Assembly: GCA_036785705.1 (NCBI GenBank)
Contig: JAWUZG010000016.1
Coordinates: 682,001-746,000 of the forward strand
DNA from: Acanthornis magna
Taxonomy: Eukaryota > Chordata > Aves > Passeriformes > Acanthizidae
DNA: 64,000 nt
Direction of reading: 5' to 3'
The notes under the pieces are model-generated. The model made no database searches. It was not told the origin of the DNA and saw only the letters and a program-made list of their open reading frames with translations. The stretch's first letter is position 1. Each line of letters opens with the position of its first letter. Position numbers and translations under genes: made by a program. This document shows positions 47,301-57,180 of this stretch, piece after piece.

Positions 47301-49305
47301 GAAGATCTCTGTAGAGTCCTTCTTCCTCCTCCAGCTTTGTGTAAATGCTGACAACTGCTGCTTCTTCTCCATTATGATCAACTCTGCTGTCCACACTCAT
47401 GAAGTAAATAGCCACCAGGACAAGACCAAGCGTCAAAATTGCCCCTAAGATTTGAAACTAGAACAGAACCCACAGAGGAGAAGATTTAAGCCATCATCAA
47501 GGCACTGATACAGCTAATGGATGACTACCTGTGCAGGTGAATAAATCACAGCCTTTGAATAGGAGTTCTGCTTGCAGCTCCTGGCAGACAGTGCTCTGAG
47601 AAGCAGCACTGAAAGTGAGGAACACCTGTTCAAGGTCAGCTTGGCTGAGGCTCTGAGCAACCTGATCTAGTTGAAGATGTCCCTGCTCTTTGCAGGGGGG
47701 TTGGACTAGATGACCTTTAAAAGGTCCCTTTCAACTCAAACTATTCTGTGATTCTATGACCACAAACTTGGTTGGGGTTGGTTTGTGCAAAGATCATGAT
47801 TTTAGTTTTGGTTTCATTTTTTCTGTGCCAACATATCAACCCCTTGTTTTTTTCCTCAAAACTTATGATTAGTGTGATGCTGATTAGCTTTATTTTAGCA
47901 CAAGACCAATGGATGTTCAACAAAATTTCTACCAAAATCAAAACAAGAAAATCCCTAACACAAGATTAGCTGTGGGATTAAGACCAACACTGCCATAAAA
48001 ATGAAGTTCTTGAAGTCAGGGGAGAAAAAGAGGCCTAAAAATGTCAGAAGCAGAAAGACATTTTGTGGTTTCTGAACACGTTCTGGTTTTTGTTTTAAAC
48101 CTCTCTTAAGTGAAACTACACAAATCTCATTTATCTGTGTGGAGAGTATTCCCATGTCATTCTAGTGTGGTGAGTTAGCTTCATTTCCCTTTTGCTTCAC
48201 TTTCATTTTTTTTCCTGAATGTAGACAAAAAAACCCCAAACAAACTGGCTACCTGGTAGATGCAGATCTGCAATCCAGCCCCTCACATGCTGAAAATACA
48301 GCACCAGGCTCCAAATGCTGCCCTGTACTGAGCAGGAAAAGACAACCACACACACAGATCTACTTCCCCCAATAATTATCATGTCTGGCTCCCCATGGCA
48401 ATTCTTGGGAGCTGGAACCATCCACCAGTCTGTGATAGGCAACATGCACTTCAGAGCTGAGCTTTTGAACTTACAGGCTGCAGAATCAAGGCTGGGGGTG
48501 GTTGTGAGGCTGTAGCCATAAATCTGAGTTCCCAAAAGGGCACATAGGAAAACCGCACAGAAATCAGTTGCCTCTGAAAGTTTCTGTTTCAGTTTCTATG
48601 TGGATAAAGCATCTTAATTTTAATTGTCTCTGCTTTTCTCAAAATCTATAGAGCTGACATTGATTTCAGGCAGCGGTTTGAATGAAATAATAATTTTCAA
48701 ACTATCTACTTAAATTTTTGCCCTCTGGCTTTTTCTCCACCTCACCAAGGGCAAAAAAAAAATCTCACCAATTTTTAACAGTTCTGCATTTCATCCCCTG
48801 AACACATTAGCAAGGCCTAAACATCGCCCAGGTTTTAGAAGACATTTCTAAGGTAAAAAATCTATTTTGAAGTGACATCGTGGCTGTCACCATGCTAAGC
48901 ACTGTGATGTCCAGCTACTGTGGGCATGCTGAATAGATGAATACATGAATAAATGCTGTGCCAATGGTGGAAGTGAAGCTTTTTGTACAAGCATGGTTTC
49001 CTTGTCCTGAGCCAGATAGAGCTGCAGGATTTAGCTCCACATTACTCCCTCTGGGCAAGGTTTGATCAGTCTACCGGATAAATCAATGAGGGTTTTGTCA
49101 CTCTCTTGTTTACAAATAGGATTGAAACCTACACAGATTTCTATAATGGGCAATAAAATCATTCTTCTTAACCTGTTATTTCTTTTCAGAAATGTCAGCA
49201 CAATCTCAGCTCTCGTAAGCAAATGTGTTGTATCGCCATAATTACCGTTTTGACGTCCTTTTGATTGTTCACGCTTAATTTCATGTTGGAGGACTCATTA
49301 AGCAT
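38184..49305 (-). CDS. PLD4: PLD4, phospholipase D family 5' exonuclease (complete coding sequence)
   Basis: Ten exons on the minus strand (49305-49246, 47457-47219, 46600-46417, 45119-44999, 44643-44516, 44347-44147, 43741-43602, 40957-40792, 39774-39678, 38392-38184) join in phase to 514 codons plus TGA; human PLD4 is 506 residues. Layout: a 20-residue cytoplasmic tail; one signal-anchor helix at about residues 22-40; a lumenal stalk with an internal duplication; then two phospholipase D half-domains. Catalytic HKD motifs are HSKFWIVD (H219, K221, D226), followed by GSANMDWRS, and HNKYMVTD (H433, K435, D440), followed by [15 protein letters not shown]. Many N-x-S/T sequons fit a glycosylated lumenal protein. 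Family knowledge: PLD3 and PLD4 are endolysosomal 5' exonucleases of single-stranded DNA and RNA that limit Toll-like receptor activation, not true phospholipases. Both motifs are intact, so activity is inferred. It is convergent with AHNAK2 and lies downstream of CEP170B on the same strand, as in human. Confidence 0.96.
39678..39774 (-). CDS. PLD4: PLD4 exon with the second HKD motif
   Basis: Reads [20 protein letters not shown], then [13 protein letters not shown]. The second HxKxxxxD motif is HNKYMVTD. Acceptor CTCCCTGCAG, donor GTATGT. Confidence 0.96.
40792..40957 (-). CDS. PLD4: PLD4 exon
   Basis: Encodes [20 protein letters not shown] and ends AHISVDV. Acceptor CTTTTCTGCAG, donor GTATGA. 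In phase with both neighbours. The intron above it (40958-43601) is the longest in the gene and holds a CR1 fragment. Confidence 0.95.
40958..43601 (-). other. PLD4 intron with CR1 and a low-complexity tract
   Basis: Intron between the seventh and eighth coding exons. It contains a minus-strand CR1 fragment and an A/C-rich low-complexity tract at about 42710-42800. No gene or RNA recognised otherwise. Confidence 0.85.
43191..43530 (-). mobile_element. CR1 LINE fragment, reverse orientation, in a PLD4 intron
   Basis: Begins GAATCACAGAATCCTAGAAT and includes CCAGGGATGGTGACTCCACC and TTTCCTCTCATCCTTTCCCT, the reversed CR1 3' region. It is in the same orientation as PLD4 transcription. Confidence 0.9.
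43602..43741 (-). CDS. PLD4: PLD4 exon
   Basis: Encodes [20 protein letters not shown] and, further on, [19 protein letters not shown]. Acceptor follows a T-rich tract ending TTTTACAG; donor GTACAA. It ends inside an arginine codon. Confidence 0.95.
44147..44347 (-). CDS. PLD4: PLD4 exon
   Basis: Sixty-seven codons in phase 0, from [20 protein letters not shown] to TETYFS. It carries sequons NCS, NAT and NYS. Acceptor TCTTTGCAG, donor GTAAGT. Confidence 0.95.
44516..44643 (-). CDS. PLD4: PLD4 exon with the first HKD motif
   Basis: Encodes [20 protein letters not shown], then [20 protein letters not shown]. The HxKxxxxD nucleophile motif is complete. Acceptor CTTTCTTCAG, donor GTAAGC. Confidence 0.97.
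44999..45119 (-). CDS. PLD4: PLD4 exon
   Basis: Begins [20 protein letters not shown] and continues [20 protein letters not shown]. Acceptor CCACACAG, donor GTAATT. It ends on the first base of a glycine codon. Confidence 0.94.
45120..46416 (-). other. PLD4 intron, nothing recognised
   Basis: Intron of about 1.3 kb between the third and fourth coding exons. Its open frames are short and lack splice or homology support. Confidence 0.8.
46417..46600 (-). CDS. PLD4: PLD4 exon: start of the catalytic region
   Basis: It completes the serine codon and reads [17 protein letters not shown], then [20 protein letters not shown], strongly matching human PLD4. It ends SSSKQ before donor GTAGGA. Confidence 0.95.
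47219..47457 (-). CDS. PLD4: PLD4 exon: membrane anchor and stalk
   Basis: Acceptor GTTCTGTTCTAG, donor GTGAGT. It encodes [20 protein letters not shown] (the membrane helix), then an acidic stalk in which [10 protein letters not shown] is followed by [10 protein letters not shown], an internal duplication. It ends DSC plus two bases of a serine codon. Confidence 0.92.
47271..47330 (-). repeat. PLD4: Two 30-bp coding tandem copies in the PLD4 stalk
   Basis: On the plus strand GGAGACCTCTGTAGAGACCT and GGAAGATCTCTGTAGAGTCC each begin a roughly 30-base unit (47271-47299 and 47300-47330). They encode the repeated EGLYR(D/G)LP segment. Confidence 0.85.
47458..49245 (-). other. First intron of the PLD4 coding region
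   Basis: Intron between the start-codon exon and the membrane-anchor exon. It holds one plus-strand CR1 fragment; nothing else recognised. Confidence 0.8.
47600..47760 (+). mobile_element. CR1 LINE 3'-end fragment in a PLD4 intron
   Basis: Contains GGTTGGACTAGATGACCTTT and ends ATTCTGTGATTCTATGAC, the canonical CR1 terminus, on the plus strand and so antisense to PLD4. Confidence 0.93.
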
Positions 49306-49335
49306 CGGGGATGTTTTTAATGCTTTTTTCACAAT
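49246..49335 (-). CDS. PLD4: PLD4 exon with start codon
   Basis: Coding part is 49305-49246 (20 codons, beginning [12 protein letters not shown] and ending KDVKT), with donor GTAATT. A second ATG in frame is at codon 8. A CTGTTTTTCAG acceptor just above 49335 suggests a further non-coding 5' exon upstream. If that signal is not used, transcription starts nearby and this is exon 1. Confidence 0.8.
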
Positions 49336-52300
49336 CTGAAAAACAGAAATGTATGCAAAGGGAAAAATAAAGCTTTATGACAACATTTGTGTACAGCCAA
49401 TTACAGACAAAAAGTGCAGGTTACTGCCACTGCTTTACACAGTGCTCTGAGATTTAAGTATGGATCTGTGCAACATCCTCCCTTTGTTACGAGTCTTGAG
49501 TGACATTAACAGATTCCAAAGTGACAGAGAGACAGGTCCCTGCAGTTTTTCCCCGGTGCTGCCTAGACACAAAAATCCCTGCAGTAATTAATGCGTAAAC
49601 AACTGCATCGCTGCCTCTTGCAGCCATCCTTCAACACCCACTTTTGTCCTGCTGCAAGCGAACATATTTGCCAACAAGCAGTAATTAAGTGCAAAAGCTG
49701 TGGGTGATAGTTTGCAGTATCAGTGTCATCCTGCGTGTGACTCTGTCAGGCTCCTGCTCTCCTCCCGTGCCTGTGAGTTGTCTTCAATGCTGGTGTCTCT
49801 TCCAGAAGTGACACTGTTAAGGGGACAGGGACCAGGCTGAAATACAAACTTCCTTTCTCCCCTGTTGCAGCCATGACTCTAGAAAATAAGTGATCTTCTT
49901 TTCCTCCTCAGACAGTATTGCTCCAATCTTGTGTTACCACCAGCAGAGGCAACCATAAAGCAAATACCAAAATATGCCAAAAGTCACAGCAGATGGTGAG
50001 GCTGGGGGAGTTGGCACTTGCCTATTTTGCCTTCTCAAAAACTTGACACATGCCCAGCAGGTCATGAATCATCCCTGCATTGGCAGAGATGAATTTACCC
50101 CACAGGAGCCAGCTGACGTTTTTCACTCTCAGAAGCAAGAAGCACATCCTGGGGTACAGCAGATTTTCATTTCAGAAGGTGCTACCAGATGATACCACCA
50201 CCTGCCCAATCTCTGCCCAACCGCTTCTGACCCCTGAGCCGCCGGGTATTTGTAGCCTGGGGGATGATCCTGCTGCAGTGGTGTTGGATATGGGTATGGA
50301 TATGGTCAAGTTTTGGGTAGGAAGGATCCTGCCAGCCTTGTCCCATCGATCTCAACATGTGTTCACAGCTATTGTCACCTGAACTGGGTAGGCTCAGGGT
50401 GTCAGTAAAGCAGCATGGCCGTACACATTCCATGCTGCACCCAACCCCTGCCCCCTCCACCCTTCAGTGTGGATGCTGTGGCTGCGTGGAACAGGAGTTG
50501 GACACAGCACAGACACAGCTCCGAAGGCTTCTTGTGGGACCCGACTCACAGGGACTGGCGGGGCTGAAGCAAAGGGGTGGAAGATGCCTTGGAAGACATG
50601 GGAGGTGGGTCTGAAACAGTGACTTGGTGAACGCAGAGAGGGATGTGAAAAGAGAGGGCCTGTGGTAAAAGAGCAGACAAGAGAGAATGACAAAGACAGA
50701 AAAGGTGGAGAGGGAAGAGAAGGTACAAACACTCATGCCTAAAAGCATACTAGAGCTGCAGAGAAGGCAGCCATGGTTCCATTTTAGGACCTGCTTGTTG
50801 TTATCAGCTGTAATCACTACACTTCCCAAAGCAGTTTTACCCACACTTTCCACTGTCACTTCCTTTTGCTGCCCCAGGCTCAGCTGCAACCTTTTACACT
50901 AGAAATGGTTCTAAATGCTGTCAGCCTTGGAGAAATGGAGTGGCTGCCAGCAGTGAAAGACAGTTGGCCATTCCCATACCTCTGAAATCCCCGTTTATGT
51001 TTTAAGCACAATATAAAGGCTCAATGTCTTACCCCAAAGAGCTGACAGCCTGAGCAGACGGGGGATATAACCACCCCACAGAGAAATCTGTGTGACAGCA
51101 ATACACATCACCCCCACCCCGAGAGGAAGTGGTCACACACCAACCCAGAAAACTTAGTGGGAAGAAAGGGAAGAGAGAAGATATGAAAGAGTTGGGTGGG
51201 AGACTGAGGCAAAGGGGTTTTAAGGAGGAGGAGAAAGGCAGCTGACAAACAGCAGGAGCCCTTCAGGCTGGGCCAGGAGAGCCTACTGAGGCTGCAGGTC
51301 ACACTCCACAGATGGTGGCTTTGGCACAGGAGTGCCAATCAGCTGGGCTGGCCAGGAACAAACAGCCACCACGGGTGCTTTTCATCAGAGAACTGGAGCT
51401 GAGAGGTGCTGCCTTGTCCCTCTGGCTCCCAAAGTCACGTTTGGTGACCCAAGCAGTGTCTTGGTAAGAAACTGCAGGTGTCAGTGCACTTAGACCCAAG
51501 ACATGGCCTCAGAAGGGTGGAGCTTACCAGAAACAACTTGTTTCAGTTCTCTTTTTCAGCAACAGTTACAAAATGGCTTCAAAAAGCAGCGTTTTTCTTA
51601 AAATATGAAGGTGAACAGATCTCATATGGGCTGTAATAGAATCACCTACCATTCTGTTCAAACAAAGCCCTTCCTGATATCCTTGACCGGTGATGGGTTA
51701 GTCCCACCTGCTGTACAGAAGTCCTGAGAACTGTTCTAAAACAGGCAGTTTCATTTTCAAGAAGGGAAACATCACAAACTCAAACAGAATTCCTAAGAAC
51801 AGTATTGTAGCTAGTCAGCCATTAACTGTGGCTCACTCCAAGCTTTCAGGGCTTCACCAGCTGCCAATTTTAATGACTGAAGTTCATCCAAGAGCAATAA
51901 ATACGAGCACTACTTAGCATTGCTTCACAGGCTGGGACACCAGCTAATCCCAGTCTGCTGGGCACCCACAGGACACTGCTATTTATCACATTAAGGTTTT
52001 TGTCTCCTTGCCTCCAAAATACCTCTTGGTACTTCTTTTCTCCACCAGCAACAAACTCCATCAGATTTTGAATTTCAAACACAAGAATGTGATTTTTCCC
52101 CATACAAAATCCTCCCCAGGAGCTGTTTGAAGTTCCTCAGATGAACAAGGTGCATTCATCTCTCCACGGCCACGTCCCAGCTCTCTCAAGATGATGACAA
52201 ATGTACTTACCATCCTGGAAGGTCTCCTCCTGTGTGGATGTCCCACTGTACTCTGATGTTACTCCCAGCCTTATGTACAAGAGGCAGTGCTCATGCTCTT

Positions 52301-55300
52301 CGTCAGCAGATTTGTTTAGGTTTCTTCTGGTTTTTCCCCCCTCCTGCTGTAAATCACTTCCTCTTAGACACCGAGTTTCACAATACTGACAGAGTGCTAA
52401 GTTATCATCCAGTTGTTGTGACCCCCTTAGACTCCAGTTTGGTATTACCTGTTTGGCATAACAAGCTCTGTTGGATGGCAAAGCTCCCACTCAGTGGTGT
52501 AAAGTCAGAGTCCAGATCAGCATGAGAAGACACTGTTTGGAAGGACTGCTCAGCTTTGGTGCTGTTAGCAACCCAAACATGGCACTATTCTCACTGCATG
52601 ATTCTTCACCCACCAGAAACTTCATTTTAAGCAGACACACAAACCGTCCAAAATCACCTCTCTACACAGCTTCTCCTGAAAGCACTTTCCTGCTCAGTCC
52701 TGCTTGGACAAACATAAGGGAGCAAACCAGCTCCTCTGAAACTGTGCAGCCCTCATCTTCAACAGGTGGCATTTGGAATTTGCAGTGACATTGCTGAGGG
52801 GTTGCATCTGTCATTGAGTTTGGGGCAGCTTCTAAGAAATTACGTCTTCTGAAGAAATCCAAAAGCTGCACCTCAGCTGACACAACTGTTTTCCAGGCAG
52901 CCCCTCGTTCCTACTGAACCCAAGGATGCAGTTCCCCAGTGCAGTACCACAGGAAGGATGCTGTGAGGAGCCAATGGAGACACAGCTTGGAACACGAGGC
53001 TTTAGCACACCTTCTATTAGCTGCTGATGAAGAGAAATTAATACGAGCCAAAGAGTAAATCTGGTACAGCAGAAAGAGGCTTTTCCCTGGGGAGATGAAA
53101 GTGTCATGAGTCCTCTGCTTCCCTCAAGACCAAAACATAGCATGAACTCAAAAAAACCCAAAAGTTAATTGGTAGCATGGATAGGCCACCTGTCTGCCCA
53201 GCCACCTCACTCCTGAATTTACTGCTGTGCACAGATTACTTATTGCAGGAGCCATCCCAAATCTCTGTTACAACAGAACTTTAAAAACAAAGCAAAGACT
53301 GCTGCTGTCCCTGTAGATTTGGGTTAGCACCAAGCTGGAGGCAGGGTCTGCAGCCAAAGAAAAGACAGCTCCAGAAAGCCACCCTGCTAAAGGTGCAAAT
53401 CACCCCACGAAGTGTCCCTGGCCCTCAGATGACTTCAGAAGCTGAGCATCCCAACTAAATATTTCAGCTAAGCTCCTGCTTGTGTGCAGGACTGAAATCC
53501 TGGCATGCACTATGCCAACATAAATCACAAAAGCTCCCACTGACTTCAGGATGGAACCACACAGGAAGCAGCATCTTTGTACAAAGTTCAGGACTTGCCA
53601 TTTATTTCTCCAATATCACCAGTTTAGTTCAAGCTGGTTGTATCAGTGGAAGGGCAGCTTCCAGGAAAAGGATCTGCATTTGTCCTCCCCTTTGTCAGCT
53701 CTCTAGCCACTTGCAGCACTGATAAATTCCACTGTCCTCCTCCTCTCCAGCTTGCAAAACCCTGGTTTCCTTCTGCTCATCTCACCTCACAGACCAGCCC
53801 AACAACAACTCTGCATTTCTGATCTACTAACAGTGTTGTAGCTATGAGAGTTTCAGGATGGAACCAGGTTTGTGGGTAGAGTATGATTCTATTTGACCAA
53901 TTCATGCAACTGGGGGGAGGAAAGAAAAAAAGAGTAGCAAGTTTCAGAGCAAACAAGAAATTTTCTTAATTCTTCCTCTTCCCCATCTCTCAGACAAGGC
54001 TCCTTCTACCACTTGCTCTGGCTGACTTGCCACCATCCCACACACAAAGTAAATGCATCTCTTGGTGTATGGTTGGGTGACACTCTGTGGTTAACATATT
54101 CCCTCTAAAAATCATGCCTGGTCTCCAACTTTCTATAGGGTGCATTAAAAGATACAGTGAAAAAGCTTTTTCTGCCTGTGTGGGAGGTTTGCTAAGAAGA
54201 AACTGCCAGTTTAACACGTTCTCATCTCTCAGAACTAATTATAGAAAAAAATATCAGTACCACTGCAGAGATTACTACAAAACTACACTTTCTGTTTCAC
54301 GAGAACAACGCTGTGCTCCAAATACCAACAGTCGACAGAAGGGTGGGAGGCTGGAACAGCCGAGGTCCATACACTTGAAAAGAAAAATGCTCTATTTATA
54401 CTTCATGCCAAAAGATTGTATACTCAAATTAGCTGGGGAGGGGGGACCCAAAAGAAGTTATTTCAGGTCTAGAACCGAGAAATTATTCAGCTGACAAGCC
54501 TAAGGAAAATTTCAAAGTCTAAATAAAATTGTGATTTGTTTGGAAGTATTTTTAAAGATTTACTCAGTTTCCACTTCTTAAAATATTCAGTAAATTCACT
54601 AAAATATCTGACCATGGACTTGAAACTTTTAACTTGAAATATTTAACTTATTTGGAATAATTTTATTCAGCCCAAAATGAAAAACTAAATGCCTGCCAGC
54701 CATGTTTTCTTTGGAAAAATATTTTAATTGAAAACAAATAAATTAATCAGTGATTCACATAGTGCAAGGGATTGCAGAGAGTCCTTTGCTGTCTTAGTCT
54801 TACCACTTTTCTTGTATAGCACTCACCCTCCGGTCATACTTGGGAAAGATGACCTGCAAGTATTAGGAAAATACTTCAGTGTGTACTGTGCTGAGTATTT
54901 TTTGTATTACAAAAATTATACTCCTTCTCTTCGATTTGCAAAGCACCTGCCAACCCAGGACACTGCTGGCCTGATGCAGTCTCGCTCCTCAAGTCCTCTT
55001 AAACATAAAGAATATTTTTTTGCTTACAGAGGTCCCTTTCCCTGAGGTGAAGGTGTGTTATGAGCTGTATTATAATGCATCCTCTTTCAGCCTGCCCAGG
55101 TGTCAGTGGCTGGGAGGGAGACCCATTCCCACAAAAAAATGTACTGTCCAAAGGAGTGATCTGCTCTCTGTGTTTACTGCTCTTGCTGAATCCAAACTTC
55201 ACCCATGCCTCTGGATCTCCTCTTGTCCGGGAAGTGTCCATGGATTCTAGGTGGATGTTACATTTTGGGGTTTCTGTATTTTTTTCCTTCCTGTGATTTG

Positions 55301-57180
55301 AATGTTGACAGAAGTTAGTGTTGAACAAACCCTTTCTGGCACCAACTCTTTTGGCAAGTACAATATTTTCAGTATTTTCTGTTCAGAGGAGAAAAGGCTT
55401 GATCAGGGCAGTCCTAGTGAGTGCTGTTTTCTTACCTTTGTTATTCTTGGCTTCTCTTGCTCAGCCCACATCAATCACAGAGCTCAGCAGCCAATCCACT
55501 AAAATAACACACTTTTCCTAGATAGGTGCACAGGTGAGCTCCGTGTGCTGGTGCTCCGAGTCTTTGCAGAGCTGCATCCAAATGGTTGCACCCCATTGAG
55601 GAAAGCAACACCCCCCACAGCCAAACTGCCCCACACCAACCCCATCTCACCAGAACAGCTAAGACCAGCAGGGCTTTGCTCTTCAACACTCCATGGATGT
55701 CCTTGGTGAGAAAGACACGGTGCTCTCCCTCCATCGCATGGGCAGAACCCAAAAGATGAGCATCTACTGCTGGATCTTCACACAACATCCAAAAAAAGAG
55801 AACCTGTCTCCTCCAAAGACTTAAAAGTTTTGCTCTGAGAAAGGATCCTGAAACCCTGCTCAAGGCAAAGAGATCTGGTGTTCCCTGCTATGCACACGTG
55901 AAAAACGAGGCTCTATTTCCCAAAGCAGCTGAGGATGTTGGAGAGCCAGGCTTGCAGCTGAAGGCTCAGCAGGAAGATGCACAGAGGAGATCATTACTTT
56001 TCCCATCTATCCTTTATTTTTAAATTCTAGCAGCTTTCATTATGTTGCAAATAGCTTTGGCCACATTTCCACTGCCTCTTATGTTTATTCAGTCAAACTG
56101 TTAAAAATTAATGAAGTGGGTGCACTATTGATTTCAAAAGGACCCTTTGCACAGCATCCTGGCTCCAACACTGCTCCATACCATCAGGGAAGCCTGGGGA
56201 AAGGCAATATTGTTAGTGTGTAATCCAGCCCTGCATTGTCGACAACACAGAGAACCTTCTCTGCAGACGCAGCACATGCAAACTAAGCTTCAGGAAGCTT
56301 TTTAAGAGAGGCATAAGAATTTTTTTTTTTTTTTTTTTAAACACAAAATCCCTTCCTAAAACTTTTAAATATAAAAGGTCTCATGGTCAAGTATCTAATG
56401 GGAAGATCACCAGGGGATGGGCAATTTCCCATTGATTCTACTTGGGGACCAATATTTTCTTCCTCTTTCTGTTTTAGTTATTGCTGGCAAATAATGCCAT
56501 GTTTTCATCAGCTGCATGTGTTCTGCTTCCTACAGGAGCTGTGCAAATGCAGAGTCCCACGTGGCACCAAGCAGGGTGGGGGAGGCTGGAGGCAGTGCAG
56601 AGGAGAAGGAGAAATTAACATTATTTCAAAAGTGCCAGGAAGGATGCAAAGCTCAGAGAGAACTGCAGGAGGGAAGTATGACACTGGTGCAATGAAAGAA
56701 AAAATCAAAAAGTATTTCACAGACACCTAAATATATATATAACTGTAAGGTGAGACCAAAAGAGTAAGCCTAATGATGTCTAATAATGTATCTGTAATCA
56801 CATACCTCCTGGGAGCCTCCTGGATCACTTTCAGACTGGATTCAACCACCATGTTAATCATGGCAATGAAACAAAACAGCACAAAAATTAAATCAAGTAT
56901 CACCATACCATGCTCAGATGTGCCACCCTCATGTGACAGGGACTTAGGGACTTCAGCCCTGTAGGTTCTGTGGGGATAAGGGGACTCCTGTTCTTTGGAG
57001 AGGGACCTGCCCCAGCCATAGGTGTCTCCAGGACTGATCAGTTCTGCTGTGACTCTTCAGTTGCTGACAATTCTCTCATTGCACTGAGAACACCAGTGAG
57101 AACAGAAGTTGAAAAAATCCATCCACCAAACACACATTCCCCTCCAAATTAACACACAAAATCCACAATTGCTGTCACAT
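49336..57180. other. Intergenic between CEP170B and PLD4, nothing coding recognised
   Basis: This should contain the PLD4 promoter and any non-coding first exon. I could not place a TATA box, CpG island or 5' exon with confidence. The open frames here are 60-141 codons, without recognisable homology. A T19 run occurs at 56320-56338. Confidence 0.6.

Noticed and set aside
50080..50889. Overlapping frames of 60-141 codons in the intergenic region
   Set aside because: GC-rich chance open frames on both strands with no recognisable protein features or splice context.
56320..56338. T19 run as the tail of a processed pseudogene
   Set aside because: No recognisable coding remnant or target-site duplication could be seen beside it.
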